Notes: generated by a model not told the origin, from the letters alone. 64,000 bases of DNA from Larkinella bovis (GCF_042655385.1 NZ_JBHSMA010000003.1:248001-312000); one strand, 5' to 3'. Positions 8,161 through 17,108 are shown, counted from the first letter of the stretch. Numbers and translations: made by a program.

Positions 8161-8649
8161 CTAAGAAGAATTAGTACGCCTTAAATTCTCAATATCATCC
8201 AGATCCTTTTGCCTTCCTGTGACTTGCTTGTCCTGGATCAAATCGTCTAGGCTGATAAACACGATATCGATATCTTCGGATTTAAACGATTGCCGCCTTT
8301 CGTAGGCTTGCCAAAATCTCAGCGGAGTTTTTAGTTTTGGCAGAAGGTCAAGCGTGTATTCTTCAAATTCAAACCTCAGGAAGGGGGTAAGGTCTATCAC
8401 TTCTGCATTTCTATGCTCGGATACATCTTTTCCGAGTTGTTCCACGGCCTTGAGCAACCGGGCATGATTTTCGGGGGTAGTTCTGTACCAAAAATCTAAA
8501 TCGGCCTTCGCTGCCGGCTGCCCATTTTTGCCAATTGTCGGTCTTATATAGCCGTGAAGGGCAACAGCGGTGCCGCCTACGATCAGGTAGTCAACCGCAT
8601 TTTCATTGAATGTCCTGCAAACGTTGCGGATGGTACTAAGATAATCCAT
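8161..8649 (-). CDS. Nucleotidyltransferase (MNT/AbiEii-like fold)
   Basis: A 162-residue minimal nucleotidyltransferase. The signature is visible near the N-terminus: IVGGTAVALHG, then KADLDFWYRT with the paired acidic residues (DxD), and a third acid in TLDLLPKL. Such proteins transfer a nucleotide to a protein or RNA and often act as toxin or antitoxin in two-gene modules. It lacks the extra domains of full AbiEii and ends with an arginine- and aspartate-rich tail (GRQKDLDDIENLRR), common in stand-alone DUF6036-type members. It overlaps its upstream partner by 14 bases, so the two are translated together. The target is unknown. Confidence 0.75.
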   Translation of the reverse strand: MDYLSTIRNVCRTFNENAVDYLIVGGTAVALHGYIRPTIGKNGQPAAKADLDFWYRTTPENHARLLKAVEQLGKDVSEHRNAEVIDLTPFLRFEFEEYTLDLLPKLKTPLRFWQAYERRQSFKSEDIDIVFISLDDLIQDKQVTGRQKDLDDIENLRRTNSS

Positions 8650-8836
8650 GGACAGCGGCCTTGCCTACGGATGAATTGTTAGCTGAGGATTTTGACTGGA
8701 GATATTCGTTTCGTAGAACCGTCATGGCTTCAGCAAATCGCGCATAACGCTCAGCCGCCACGGCAGGGTCTTGCGCTACCGCTGTTGAACTGTTTTTCAG
8801 TTCGTCGAAGCTGTTATATCGTGTTTGTTCGGTCAT
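8636..8836 (-). CDS. Small partner protein of the nucleotidyltransferase
   Basis: A 66-residue acidic and helical protein (FDELKNSSTAV, AERYARFAEAMTVLRNEYL). It has no recognisable domain. It starts 33 bases or so after a promoter-like sequence and its last codons overlap the nucleotidyltransferase start, the arrangement typical of toxin-antitoxin and similar pairs. It may be the partner or regulator of the nucleotidyltransferase; this is inferred from position and size only. Confidence 0.6.
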   Translation of the reverse strand: MTEQTRYNSFDELKNSSTAVAQDPAVAAERYARFAEAMTVLRNEYLQSKSSANNSSVGKAAVHGLS

Positions 8837-8869
8837 GACAAAAAGTGCCTTTCTTTACTTGATAACAAT

Positions 8870-8900
8870 GAAAGATATGAATCTAGTACAAAAAGTCAAA
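8870..8900 (-). promoter_or_regulatory. Promoter of the small protein/nucleotidyltransferase pair
   Basis: On the minus strand TTTG (8900-8897), 19 bases, then TATCTTTC (8877-8870) match the Bacteroidota consensus in 11 of 12 positions. Transcription would start about 25 bases before the ATG at 8836. Confidence 0.5.
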
Positions 8901-8923
8901 GGGAATCGTTCAAGTCTTTGACT
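8894..8923. promoter_or_regulatory. 8-base inverted repeat, candidate operator
   Basis: AGTCAAAG (8894-8901) and CTTTGACT (8916-8923) are perfect arms separated by 14 bases. The left arm covers the -33 element of the promoter for the nucleotidyltransferase pair, as expected for an autoregulated two-gene module. Binding is not shown. Confidence 0.45.
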
Positions 8924-9084
8924 GTTAATGCGTTTGAGGGAATGGAGTGTGCACAATGTACCAAGATTTTTCCTGATTTTGGAAATTTTTAAAATACCGG
9001 CAACCCTTGAGGGGGACCTGCCTCCGTCATTTGGTGCATCCATTGAATTATTTCGTAATTTCGATGGTTCTCAAGGAACTACTT

Positions 9085-10989
9085 ATGGAGAGAATGATGG
9101 AAAGACCCCTGACCGACTGGTTGCCGCTGACGAAACAGGAAGTGGAGAAACGCGGCTGGGACGAAGTGGATATTGTGCTGGTGTCCGGGGATGCGTACGT
9201 GGATCATCCGGCGTTTGGCACCGCCGTGATCGGCCGGATCATGGAGAGCGAAGGGTTTCGGGTGGCCATTATTGCCCAACCGAACTGGAAAGACGATTTG
9301 CGCGATTTTAAAAAATTTGGCAAACCGAAATATTTCTTTGGCGTCACGGCAGGCTGTATGGATTCGATGGTGAACCATTACACCGCCAACAAACGCCTGC
9401 GCTCCAACGACTCCTACACGCCCGGTGGCGAAGCCGGTTTCCGGCCCGATTACGCAACGATTGTTTACACCAAAATCCTGAAACAACTGTTTCCCGATGT
9501 GCCGGTTTTGCTCGGCGGCATCGAGGCTTCGTTGCGCCGGGTCACGCATTACGACTACTGGCAGGACCGGCTCATGCCGTCCATTCTGGTCGATTCCGGG
9601 GCCGATATGCTGGTCTACGGGATGGGCGAGCAGCCCCTGCGCGAAATCCTGAAACTGGTACAGAAAGGCGTGCCGTTTTCGTCGATGCGCAACATCAATC
9701 AGGTGTCTTTTCTGCACGATAACCGCACCGAACTGCGGGATTACAACAACTGGAATACCGTGTCGCTGGCGAGCCATGAGGAATGCCTGGAAGATAAAAT
9801 CAAGTATGCGGCCAACTTCAAGATCGTGGAGGTAGAGTCGAATAAGTGGCAGGCGAACCGGATTACGCAGCAGGTTGGCGACCAGGTGCTGGTGATCAAC
9901 CCGCCGTTCAAGACGATGGAGGAAGCCGAAATTGATAAATCGTTTGATCTGCCATACACGCGACTGCCGCACCCGAAATACAAAAAACGGGGACCGATTC
10001 CGGCCTACGAAATGATTAAGTTCTCGGTCAACATGCACCGGGGCTGTTTCGGGGGGTGTAGTTTCTGCACCATTTCGGCGCACCAGGGCAAGTTCATTGC
10101 GTCGCGAAGCGAAAAATCGGTCTTGAAAGAGGTCGACGAAATCACGAAACACCCGGAGTTCAAGGGCTATATTTCGGATCTGGGCGGCCCGTCGGCGAAT
10201 ATGTACCAGATGAAAGGCAAGGATGAATCGATCTGCGCCCGCTGCCAGAGCCCGAGTTGCATTCACCCGGTGATCTGCTCGAACCTCGATACCTCGCACA
10301 AACCGCTGACTGAACTCTACCGCAAGGTGGATGCCGACCCCCGGATCAAAAAAGCGTTTGTCGGTTCGGGCGTGCGCTACGACCTGCTGGTTGATGATTT
10401 CAACAAAAACAACCAGGACGGCAACCACGACGAATACATGGAGCAACTGATTACGCGCCACGTGTCGGGCCGGTTGAAGGTGGCACCCGAGCATACGTCG
10501 GACGATACGCTGCGGATCATGCGCAAACCGTCGTTTAAATACTTCAAGACATTCAAGCAGAAGTATGACCTGATTCAGCAGAAGCACAATCTGAATCAAC
10601 CGCTGATTCCATACTTTATTTCGTCGCACCCCGGTTGCGAGGAACAGGATATGGCCAACCTGGCCGCCGAAACCAAGGACCTCGGTTTTCAGCTCGAACA
10701 GGTGCAGGATTTCACGCCCACGCCGATGACGGTGGCCGAAGTCATTTATTACTCCGGGGTGCATCCGTATACGCTGAAACCCGTCAAAACCGCTAAAACC
10801 CGGGACGAGAAGCAGGCGCAAAACCGCTACTTTTTCTGGTACAAACCGGAATACAAGGACTGGATTCGAAACCGCCTGACCAAGCTCAATCGCCCGGATT
10901 TGCTCGAGCGACTGCTGGGGAGCCAGAAGAAAGGAACGACCGGAAAACCGCATTTCTCGGGGAAATATTCCGGCAAGAAGAAACGGTAA
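9085..10989 (+). CDS. ygiQ: YgiQ family radical SAM protein
   Basis: A 634-residue radical S-adenosylmethionine enzyme of the YgiQ family, whose reaction is not established. The cluster-binding motif CFGGCSFC places cysteines at 321, 325 and 328 (CX3CX2C). A cobalamin-type N-terminal fold begins with RGWDEVDIVLVSGDAYVDHP, and a second cysteine-rich patch CARCQSPSCIHPVIC follows the radical SAM core. The last 30 residues are basic. Several in-frame starts exist; 9085 is chosen because AAGGA lies 7 bases before it and it sits just ahead of the conserved MERPLTDWLP. The ATGs at 9064, 9094 and 9097 are possible. It is a single-gene unit. Confidence 0.93.
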   Translation: MERMMERPLTDWLPLTKQEVEKRGWDEVDIVLVSGDAYVDHPAFGTAVIGRIMESEGFRVAIIAQPNWKDDLRDFKKFGKPKYFFGVTAGCMDSMVNHYTANKRLRSNDSYTPGGEAGFRPDYATIVYTKILKQLFPDVPVLLGGIEASLRRVTHYDYWQDRLMPSILVDSGADMLVYGMGEQPLREILKLVQKGVPFSSMRNINQVSFLHDNRTELRDYNNWNTVSLASHEECLEDKIKYAANFKIVEVESNKWQANRITQQVGDQVLVINPPFKTMEEAEIDKSFDLPYTRLPHPKYKKRGPIPAYEMIKFSVNMHRGCFGGCSFCTISAHQGKFIASRSEKSVLKEVDEITKHPEFKGYISDLGGPSANMYQMKGKDESICARCQSPSCIHPVICSNLDTSHKPLTELYRKVDADPRIKKAFVGSGVRYDLLVDDFNKNNQDGNHDEYMEQLITRHVSGRLKVAPEHTSDDTLRIMRKPSFKYFKTFKQKYDLIQQKHNLNQPLIPYFISSHPGCEEQDMANLAAETKDLGFQLEQVQDFTPTPMTVAEVIYYSGVHPYTLKPVKTAKTRDEKQAQNRYFFWYKPEYKDWIRNRLTKLNRPDLLERLLGSQKKGTTGKPHFSGKYSGKKKR

Positions 10990-11003
10990 GCGAAAAAATA
11001 CAT

Positions 11004-11049
11004 ACCAAACGTCCCGACCAGCTTTCAAAAACCGGTCGGGACGTTTGGT
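11004..11049. terminator. Hairpin between convergent genes
   Basis: ACCAAACGTCCCGACC pairs perfectly over 16 bases with its complement at 11034-11049 around a 14-base loop. On the minus strand it is followed by a T run (TATTTTTTCG), so it can end the KAS III-like transcript and probably also that of ygiQ. Confidence 0.65.
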
Positions 11050-11105
11050 GTTCAGGGGTTAATACAAAGCCAGCCGCTTTTTTCATTCTCATAGGTTGAA
11101 CCTAC

Positions 11106-12209
11106 TCAGGCAAGGCGGGTAATAAACGCGCCCCGCTCGGGGCCAGCGCCCACGACTGAAATACAGATTTCGTCGCCCGTTTGGGCTGCCCCGCTGGTCA
11201 TATCGTCGTGCAGCAGCTTCACCGTGCTGGTGGCAACCAGGTTGCCGTACGTCTCCACGTTAACCCCAAACTTGGACCGGGGAATGGCGCAGGATTCCAT
11301 CAGGTGATTCAAAAAACCGTTGGTCAGCACGGGGCTGGCCTGGTGCGTATAAATCTTCCGGACCTCGGTCAGGTAATTGGGGCGGTTTTGGAGCAGCGTC
11401 TGATGATTCAGCAGCATGCCTTTCATGTAGTATTCCTTCACGCGGTCGCCGGCCATTCCGAAACAGGAAAGCTCCTCGGAGTTCTCCTGACCCGGCGGAT
11501 TCAGGGCACCACCGCCCATGTAATGAATCAGGGGATCGTCAAAACCGCCTTCAGCGCCGAACGCCAGCGAATCGCGGGAATAAAAGGCCAGCCCACCCCG
11601 GTACCCGGTTTTGCGCAGTAAAACCGCCGACGCGCCGTCCGAGAAAAGAGCCGACGACATCCACAGCGACCGTCCCAGCGGATGCACCGGATTCTGTTTG
11701 TAAAGCGGGGTCTGGGTGTAAAGGCTGCTCAGGCTGTAGGCAACAATCAGAATATTTTCGGCCGCCAGTTGCGTCGCCAGTTGCATGGCGCGGGCCATTC
11801 CGGCGCAGCCCGCACCCAATTGCAGCGGGACGACCGAATCCGGAATTTGTAAACTTTTCAGAAAATAAAAGGCATCCTGATCGAGGAGCACCTGGTAGGG
11901 CGAACAGGTGACCACCAGAACCGCATCGACCTGGCGGGCCGAAACCTGGGCGTTGGCCAGCGCTTCCCGGGCCACCTGCGTAACGACTTCCTGATTCTGG
12001 AACACCTCCGGCGCCCAGCTTTTCGACCGCACCCCCAGCACTTTTTCGACCATGGGGCCATCCAGAAATTTAGAAGGGTCTTTTCGGTCGGGAATCTGGA
12101 ACGATTCCGCCCAGTCGGCAATGGGTGTGGGGTCGGCGACGTAACTACTCAAACCGGCAATAGCCAGTTGAACCGTCCGAACCGGCGGTTGAGAAGGCAA
12201 GGATGACAT
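11106..12209 (-). CDS. 3-oxoacyl-ACP synthase III family protein (KAS III-like)
   Basis: A 367-residue thiolase-fold condensing enzyme. The catalytic triad is intact: Cys135 in LGAGCAGMA, His in YTHQASP and Asn in ETYGNLVATST. Unlike FabH of fatty acid synthesis it stands alone, away from other fab genes, and its internal sequences differ, so it more likely makes or extends a special acyl product (for example a polyketide-like or aryl lipid). The start at 12209 (MSSLPSQPPV) is preferred; an upstream ATG at 12245 would add 12 residues. It faces ygiQ and is separated by a strong hairpin. Confidence 0.8.
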   Translation of the reverse strand: MSSLPSQPPVRTVQLAIAGLSSYVADPTPIADWAESFQIPDRKDPSKFLDGPMVEKVLGVRSKSWAPEVFQNQEVVTQVAREALANAQVSARQVDAVLVVTCSPYQVLLDQDAFYFLKSLQIPDSVVPLQLGAGCAGMARAMQLATQLAAENILIVAYSLSSLYTQTPLYKQNPVHPLGRSLWMSSALFSDGASAVLLRKTGYRGGLAFYSRDSLAFGAEGGFDDPLIHYMGGGALNPPGQENSEELSCFGMAGDRVKEYYMKGMLLNHQTLLQNRPNYLTEVRKIYTHQASPVLTNGFLNHLMESCAIPRSKFGVNVETYGNLVATSTVKLLHDDMTSGAAQTGDEICISVVGAGPERGAFITRLA

Positions 12210-12450
12210 TAGTACGTTGTTTATGTTCGCCGTGAAAATAGTCACGGACCCGCGTCCTGTTCAGCCCCTTTATGCCAACCGTTTGATAGCTTATGTGAAT
12301 ACCCTGAAATCGGATTTGAAAAGTTTGATGGGGAACAGGGCTTCAACACGGTCGTAGCCCCTGGCCGGTTTTGGGGTTAATTTGGGCCTGGAGCCGGGGC
12401 CGAAAACCGGGTGCACGAGAAACGCCCGGTTTGAAACCGCCCCTAAAAAA

Positions 12451-12479
12451 GCCCCGCCCGGTTTGAAACCGGGCGGGGC
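12451..12479 (-). terminator. Rho-independent terminator of icd
   Basis: A perfect inverted repeat, GCCCCGCCCGG and its complement around TTTGAAA, is followed on the minus strand by TTTTTT (12450-12445). It begins 24 bases after the icd stop. An imperfect second copy of the CGCCCGGTTTGAAACCG centre lies at about 12423-12443. Confidence 0.8.
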
Positions 12480-12503
12480 CGCTGTACTATTGAAAACGAG
12501 GAA

Positions 12504-13724
12504 TTAACCCAGTTTCACTTTCAGGTTCTGGTCCAGGGCTTCCAGGAAGTCCTCGGTGTTGAGGTAATGCTCACCCGCCACCAGTTTCGTGCCCGCCGGG
12601 AATGCCGACAGTGCCAGGTCCTTCGTCATTTTGCCACTTTCCACGGTTTCGATACAAACCGCTTCCAGCGCGTTGCAGAAGTCGATCAGAGGCTGGTTGC
12701 CATCCAGTTTACCCCGGAATGCCAGACCACGCGTCCAGGCAAAAATCGAGGCAATCGGGTTGGTCGAAGTCGGGTTACCTTTCTGGTGTTCGCGGTAGTG
12801 GCGCGTTACCGTACCGTGGGCCGCTTCGGCTTCCATCGTTTTGCCATCGGGCGTAACGAGTACCGACGTCATCAGGCCTAGGGAACCAAAACCCTGCGCC
12901 ACGGTATCCGACTGAACGTCACCGTCGTAGTTTTTACACGCCCAGACAAAGTTGCCTTCCCATTTCAGGGCCGAGGCCACCATGTCGTCGATCAGGCGGT
13001 GTTCGTAATGAACGCCCTTCGCCTTGAACTCGTTTTCGTAAATTTCCTGGAAAATATCCTTGAAACGACCGTCGTATTTCTTCAGAATCGTGTTTTTGGT
13101 CGACAGGTACAACGGCCAGCCTTTTTGCAGCGCCATGTTGAAACAGGCCTGCGCAAACCCGCGGATCGACTCGTCGACGTTGTACATGCCCATCGCGACA
13201 CCCGGGCCTTTGAACTGGTATACTTCGTATTCCTGAACGGTTCCGTCTTCGCCTTCGAACTTCATCGTCAGCTTGCCTTTGCCCGGCACCAAGAAATCCG
13301 TTGCTCGGTACTGGTCACCGAACGCGTGACGACCCACGATGATCGGGGCCGACCAGTTCGTTACCAGACGCGGCACGTTGTTGATCACGATCGGCTCGCG
13401 GAAAACCGTACCATCCAGAATGTTCCGGATCGTACCATTCGGCGATTTCCACATCTGTTTCAGGTTGAATTCTTTCACGCGATCTTCGTCCGGAGTGATG
13501 GTGGCGCATTTGATACCAACACCGTATTCTTTGATGGCGTTGGCAGCATCAATGGTCACCTGATCGTTGGTTTCGTCGCGGTATTCGACGCCCAGGTCAT
13601 AGTATTTTATGTCAACGTCGATGTAAGGGAGGATCAGCTTGTCTTTGATAAACTTCCAGATAATGCGGGTCATTTCGTCGCCGTCCAGTTCGACCACCGG
13701 ATTAGCTACTTTAATTTTCTCCAT
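12504..13724 (-). CDS. icd: NADP-dependent isocitrate dehydrogenase
   Basis: A 406-residue enzyme of the citric acid cycle that converts isocitrate to 2-oxoglutarate and carbon dioxide with reduction of NADP. The N-terminus VELDGDEMTRIIW and the block CATITPDEDRVKEF identify the eukaryote-like subtype (homologous to human IDH1/IDH2), as does WKSPNGTIRNILDGTVFREP. The C-terminal block EAAHGTVTRHYREHQKG is the nucleotide-binding region. It is a single-gene unit with a promoter-like sequence at 13767-13797 and a terminator at 12451. Confidence 0.97.
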   Translation of the reverse strand: MEKIKVANPVVELDGDEMTRIIWKFIKDKLILPYIDVDIKYYDLGVEYRDETNDQVTIDAANAIKEYGVGIKCATITPDEDRVKEFNLKQMWKSPNGTIRNILDGTVFREPIVINNVPRLVTNWSAPIIVGRHAFGDQYRATDFLVPGKGKLTMKFEGEDGTVQEYEVYQFKGPGVAMGMYNVDESIRGFAQACFNMALQKGWPLYLSTKNTILKKYDGRFKDIFQEIYENEFKAKGVHYEHRLIDDMVASALKWEGNFVWACKNYDGDVQSDTVAQGFGSLGLMTSVLVTPDGKTMEAEAAHGTVTRHYREHQKGNPTSTNPIASIFAWTRGLAFRGKLDGNQPLIDFCNALEAVCIETVESGKMTKDLALSAFPAGTKLVAGEHYLNTEDFLEALDQNLKVKLG

Positions 13725-13766
13725 TTGTTAGATATCAATCAGTGAAACGATACAGGAAATCAGCCG

Positions 13767-13797
13767 CAAAGGTAATAATTCTGGCCGTAACGGGAAA
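13767..13797 (-). promoter_or_regulatory. Promoter of icd
   Basis: On the minus strand TTTC (13797-13794), 19 bases, then TACCTTTG (13774-13767). The -7 element fits TAnnTTTG exactly and the -33 element has one mismatch. The leader would be about 35 bases. Confidence 0.55.
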
Positions 13798-13893
13798 TGA
13801 AAGTTTACGAACTGATCGACAGGTATATATGCATTTATGCCGTATATTTAAGCAGTTTTATTGCCTCTTCATCAAATAAAATTTGGCTTTTCC

Positions 13894-15558
13894 ATGAAAG
13901 ACTTTACAAAAATCATTTTTGCGCTGCTGCTAACGCCTTCCTTACTGCTGGCGCAATCGAAAAAAGTGAAGGCTCCCGACAAGCTGGAGAAGCTCAAACA
14001 AGAAGCTGTCGCCGAAATTGACAAGCGGAAAGATCAGGCGCAGCAGATCAACGACATGCTGTTTAGCTTCTCCGAACTTGGTTTTCAGGAAGAAGAAACG
14101 TTCAACTATCTGACGACGCTGCTCGAAAAAGAAGGCTTCAAGGTCCAGAAAGGAATTGCGAATATGCCCACGGCCTGGATCGCCACCTGGGGCAGCGGCA
14201 AACCGGTCATTGCGATTGGTTCCGACGTGGATTGCATTCCGAAAGCCAGCCAGAAACCGGGTGTGGCCTACCACGATCCGCTGGTGGAGGGTGCCCCGGG
14301 CCACGGCGAGGGCCACAACTCCGGGCAGGCGCTGAACATCGTGGCCGCGCTGACGGTGAAGCAGATCATGGAGCGTGAAAAACTGTCGGGTACGCTGATG
14401 CTCTGGCCGGGCGTAGCCGAAGAACTGGTCGGCGCGAAGGCGTTTTACGTCCGCGACGGGTATTTCAAGGACGTCGATGCCTGCATTTTCACGCACGTCG
14501 GCAACAACCTTGGCGTCTCGCACGGCGATGCGGGCAACAACGGGCTGGTGTCGGTCAAGTTTACGTTTGAAGGACAGGCGGCCCATGCCGCCGGGGCGCC
14601 CTGGCGCGGCAAGAGTGCGCTGGATGCCGTTGAATTGATGAACATTGGCTGGAATTACCGGCGCGAACACCTCGAACTGACGCAGCGCTCGCACTACGTG
14701 ATTCCCGACGGGGGCGACCAACCGAACGTGGTGCCGTCGAAAGCGTCGGTCTGGTATTATTTCCGGGAACGCTCGTACCCCAAAATCAAGAAACTGTATG
14801 AAACCGGGATCAAAATGGCCGAAGGAGCGGCTATCATGACGGATACGAAGTTTACCTACGAAATTCTTGGATCGGCCTGGCCGGGGCACTTCAACAAACC
14901 GATTGCCGAAGCGATGGACGCCAACATCCGGAAAGTCGGACTGCCGGTTTGGTCGGAAGAGGACCAGATGCTGGCGAAAGCGTCGCAGAAGGAGTTGCAG
15001 GCTCCAAAGGTGGAAGGGCTGGCAATGAAGCTGGACAGTATGAAAGCGCCCTCGGCCCCAACGGCGATGATGGGCGGTCAGATGATGACCTCGATGGGGG
15101 GCGGTTCCGATGACATTGCCGACATCTCGTGGTCGCTGCCGACGGTGGTGCTGCGGTATCCGTCGAACATTCCGGGCCTGCCGGGGCACCACTGGGCCAA
15201 TGCCATTTCGATGGCGACGCCGATTGCGCACAAGGGCGTGGTGGCCGGTGCTAAAGCCGAAGCCATGACCCTGCTGGACATGCTGATGAAACCGGAAATC
15301 ATCAAAAATGCCTGGGAATATTACACCAAAGAGCAAACGAAAGAGATCAAATACACCCCCTTGATTTCGCCGAAAGAGTATCCGGCGGTGTATCTGAACA
15401 AGGAGATCATGACCAAATTCAAACCGGAACTGAAGAAGTACTACTACGACCCGACGAAATACAAAACCTATCTGGAGCAACTGGGCATCAAATACCCAAC
15501 CCTGCGCGACGACCAGCGGGCGGAGTTGATGAAAGACAAGGAACCGAAAGGGAAATAA
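13894..15558 (+). CDS. Secreted M20 family amidohydrolase (AbgB-like)
   Basis: A 554-residue exported metallopeptidase-fold enzyme. Residues 1-20 form a signal peptide ending in LLLAQ. M20 features are IAIGSDVDCIP (metal-site Asp), PGHGEGHNSG (metal His), WPGVAEELVGAKAFY (catalytic Glu pair) and the dimerisation domain beginning VKFTFEGQAAHAAGAPW. This order matches AbgB/HipO-type amidohydrolases that split N-acyl or N-aminobenzoyl amino acids; the substrate is not known. The insert around APTAMMGGQMMTSMGGG is methionine- and glycine-rich and odd. ATG at 13894 begins the signal peptide. A Crp-type regulator starts 7 bases after the stop, so they form an operon. Confidence 0.85.
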   Translation: MKDFTKIIFALLLTPSLLLAQSKKVKAPDKLEKLKQEAVAEIDKRKDQAQQINDMLFSFSELGFQEEETFNYLTTLLEKEGFKVQKGIANMPTAWIATWGSGKPVIAIGSDVDCIPKASQKPGVAYHDPLVEGAPGHGEGHNSGQALNIVAALTVKQIMEREKLSGTLMLWPGVAEELVGAKAFYVRDGYFKDVDACIFTHVGNNLGVSHGDAGNNGLVSVKFTFEGQAAHAAGAPWRGKSALDAVELMNIGWNYRREHLELTQRSHYVIPDGGDQPNVVPSKASVWYYFRERSYPKIKKLYETGIKMAEGAAIMTDTKFTYEILGSAWPGHFNKPIAEAMDANIRKVGLPVWSEEDQMLAKASQKELQAPKVEGLAMKLDSMKAPSAPTAMMGGQMMTSMGGGSDDIADISWSLPTVVLRYPSNIPGLPGHHWANAISMATPIAHKGVVAGAKAEAMTLLDMLMKPEIIKNAWEYYTKEQTKEIKYTPLISPKEYPAVYLNKEIMTKFKPELKKYYYDPTKYKTYLEQLGIKYPTLRDDQRAELMKDKEPKGK

Positions 15559-15565
15559 CGGTTTT

Positions 15566-16153
15566 ATGAATGAACTCGACGTATTAGGCTATGCCCTGAA
15601 CCAGTTTGCCGGAATGGACAAGGACGCGTTTGCCTTGTCCATTCCGTACTGGGAAAAAAAGCAGTACCGAAAAGGCGAGTTTTACAATGAATACAAAAAC
15701 GTCTGTAAACACCTCGGCTTCATTCTGGATGGTGTTTTCCGCACTTATTACGTCAACGGCGAAACCGCCGAAGAGAAGAACGTTTTCTTCTTCTCCAAAA
15801 ACCAGATGGTGGTTTCCTACAAGAGTTTTGTTAACCAGACGCCCTGCAATTACTACACGGAATCGATGGTGGATTCCACGATTCTGTACATTCACATCAA
15901 CCACATCAGCCGGCTTTATCAGGAGTCCAAACAGTGGGAGCATTTCGGTCGGCTGGTGGCCGAACGGGCTTTCAACCTGGCAATGGAACGGGCCGAAGAT
16001 TTCCTGTTTAAAACGCCCGAACAACGGTATCAGGAACTGATGGAGCAACACCCCGACCTGTATAACGCAATCCCACTCTACCATATTTCGTCCTATCTCG
16101 GCATTCAGGGACCGTCGCTGAGCCGGATTCGGAAACGGATGGCGGGCCGATGA
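15566..16153 (+). CDS. Crp/Fnr family transcriptional regulator
   Basis: A 195-residue protein with an N-terminal cyclic-nucleotide-binding-like beta barrel (about 20-120; YRKGEFYNEYKNVCKHLGF, ILDGVFRTYYVNG) and a C-terminal winged helix ending IPLYHISSYLGIQGPSLSRIRKR. The helix-turn-helix is IPLYHISSYLGIQGPSLSRI. The barrel lacks the cAMP-binding arginine signature of E. coli CRP, as in many Bacteroidota members that sense unknown ligands. It is translated with the M20 gene and precedes an alpha/beta hydrolase; a perfect TTAACC/GGTTAA inverted repeat downstream may be its operator. Confidence 0.85.
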   Translation: MNELDVLGYALNQFAGMDKDAFALSIPYWEKKQYRKGEFYNEYKNVCKHLGFILDGVFRTYYVNGETAEEKNVFFFSKNQMVVSYKSFVNQTPCNYYTESMVDSTILYIHINHISRLYQESKQWEHFGRLVAERAFNLAMERAEDFLFKTPEQRYQELMEQHPDLYNAIPLYHISSYLGIQGPSLSRIRKRMAGR

Positions 16154-16201
16154 TGGCTACTGCTTTTTCACGTGTAAAATTTTATACGCTCTTCGCTTTT
16201 A

Positions 16202-16215
16202 TTAACCTGGGTTAA
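16202..16215. promoter_or_regulatory. Inverted repeat TTAACC-TG-GGTTAA, candidate operator
   Basis: A perfect 6-base inverted repeat with a 2-base spacer lies 48 bases after the Crp-type regulator gene and 86 bases before the alpha/beta hydrolase gene. Its symmetry suits a dimeric regulator, possibly the adjacent one. Confidence 0.35.
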
Positions 16216-16301
16216 ACTTTTTGATTGCCGTCGTACGGACCTTTGTCTCGTTCAAGTCGCTGAACAACAGATAAAAACACAAACCTTTAAACGATACGAT
16301 C

Positions 16302-17087
16302 ATGAAAGCCAGTAGCACAAAAACCGTCCTCTTCGTCACCGGAGCCTTCGTTGTCAACACCAGTTGGAAAGAATGGCAGGCTTACTTTGAAAGCAAAGGG
16401 TACACCACCTACGCCCCGGCCTGGCCGTATAAAAACGGAACCGCAGCCGAACTCCGCAACCGCCAGCCGAACGATACCGATTTAGCCACCCTGACCTTAA
16501 CGGAAGTGGTCGATCACTACGCCGATTTTGCCAAAAAATTACCCGAAAAACCGATTATCATCGGCCACTCACTGGGCGGTTTGATTACCCAGATTCTGAT
16601 TAACCGGGGGCTGGGCGTGGCCGGGGTGGCCATTCACCCGGTGGCTCCGCAGGGCATTATTCCGTACGAATTCTCGTTTCTGAAAGCCGGTTGGAAAGTG
16701 CTCGGACTGTTTACCTCGCTGAAGAAAACCTACCTGATGTCGTTCAAAGACTGGCAGTACGCATTCGTGAACGGCATGTCGCTGGAAGACCAGAAAAAAG
16801 CGTACGAAGAAAACACCATTCCCGAATCGAAAACCGTCGCCCGGGGTGGGTTGACCGCTGCCGCCAAAGTGGATTTTGACAAACCGCACGCTCCGCTGCT
16901 GATCACGGCCGGTGACCAGGACACCATCATTCCCGCCCACCTGAATCGCCGGAATTACAACGCGTATAAGCAGAATGGTTCGGTGCTGGATTACAAAGAA
17001 TTTCCGGGCCGCAACCACTTCGTGCTGGGCCAGCCGACCTGGAAAGAAGACGCCGATTACATTCTGGACTGGCTCGGTAAGCACTGA
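16302..17087 (+). CDS. Alpha/beta hydrolase
   Basis: A 261-residue cytoplasmic alpha/beta hydrolase. The nucleophile elbow is GHSLGG with Ser90, the acid is in ITAGDQDTIIP and the base is His in PGRNHFVLG. The N-terminal strand TVLFVTGAFVVNTSW replaces the usual HG oxyanion sequence. It lies downstream of a Crp-type regulator in the same direction with a 148-base gap, an arrangement seen when such regulators control a small hydrolase. The substrate is unknown. Confidence 0.85.
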   Translation: MKASSTKTVLFVTGAFVVNTSWKEWQAYFESKGYTTYAPAWPYKNGTAAELRNRQPNDTDLATLTLTEVVDHYADFAKKLPEKPIIIGHSLGGLITQILINRGLGVAGVAIHPVAPQGIIPYEFSFLKAGWKVLGLFTSLKKTYLMSFKDWQYAFVNGMSLEDQKKAYEENTIPESKTVARGGLTAAAKVDFDKPHAPLLITAGDQDTIIPAHLNRRNYNAYKQNGSVLDYKEFPGRNHFVLGQPTWKEDADYILDWLGKH

Positions 17088-17108
17088 GCCAAACGTACAG
17101 TTCACAAA

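Noticed and set aside
9079..11028. A very long open frame on the minus strand opposite ygiQ, and similar ones at 13942-15480 and 53263-54828
   Set aside because: They are opposite strong conserved genes, their protein sequences are rich in R, H, Q and F in the pattern made by antisense of GC-rich coding DNA, and none has family features.
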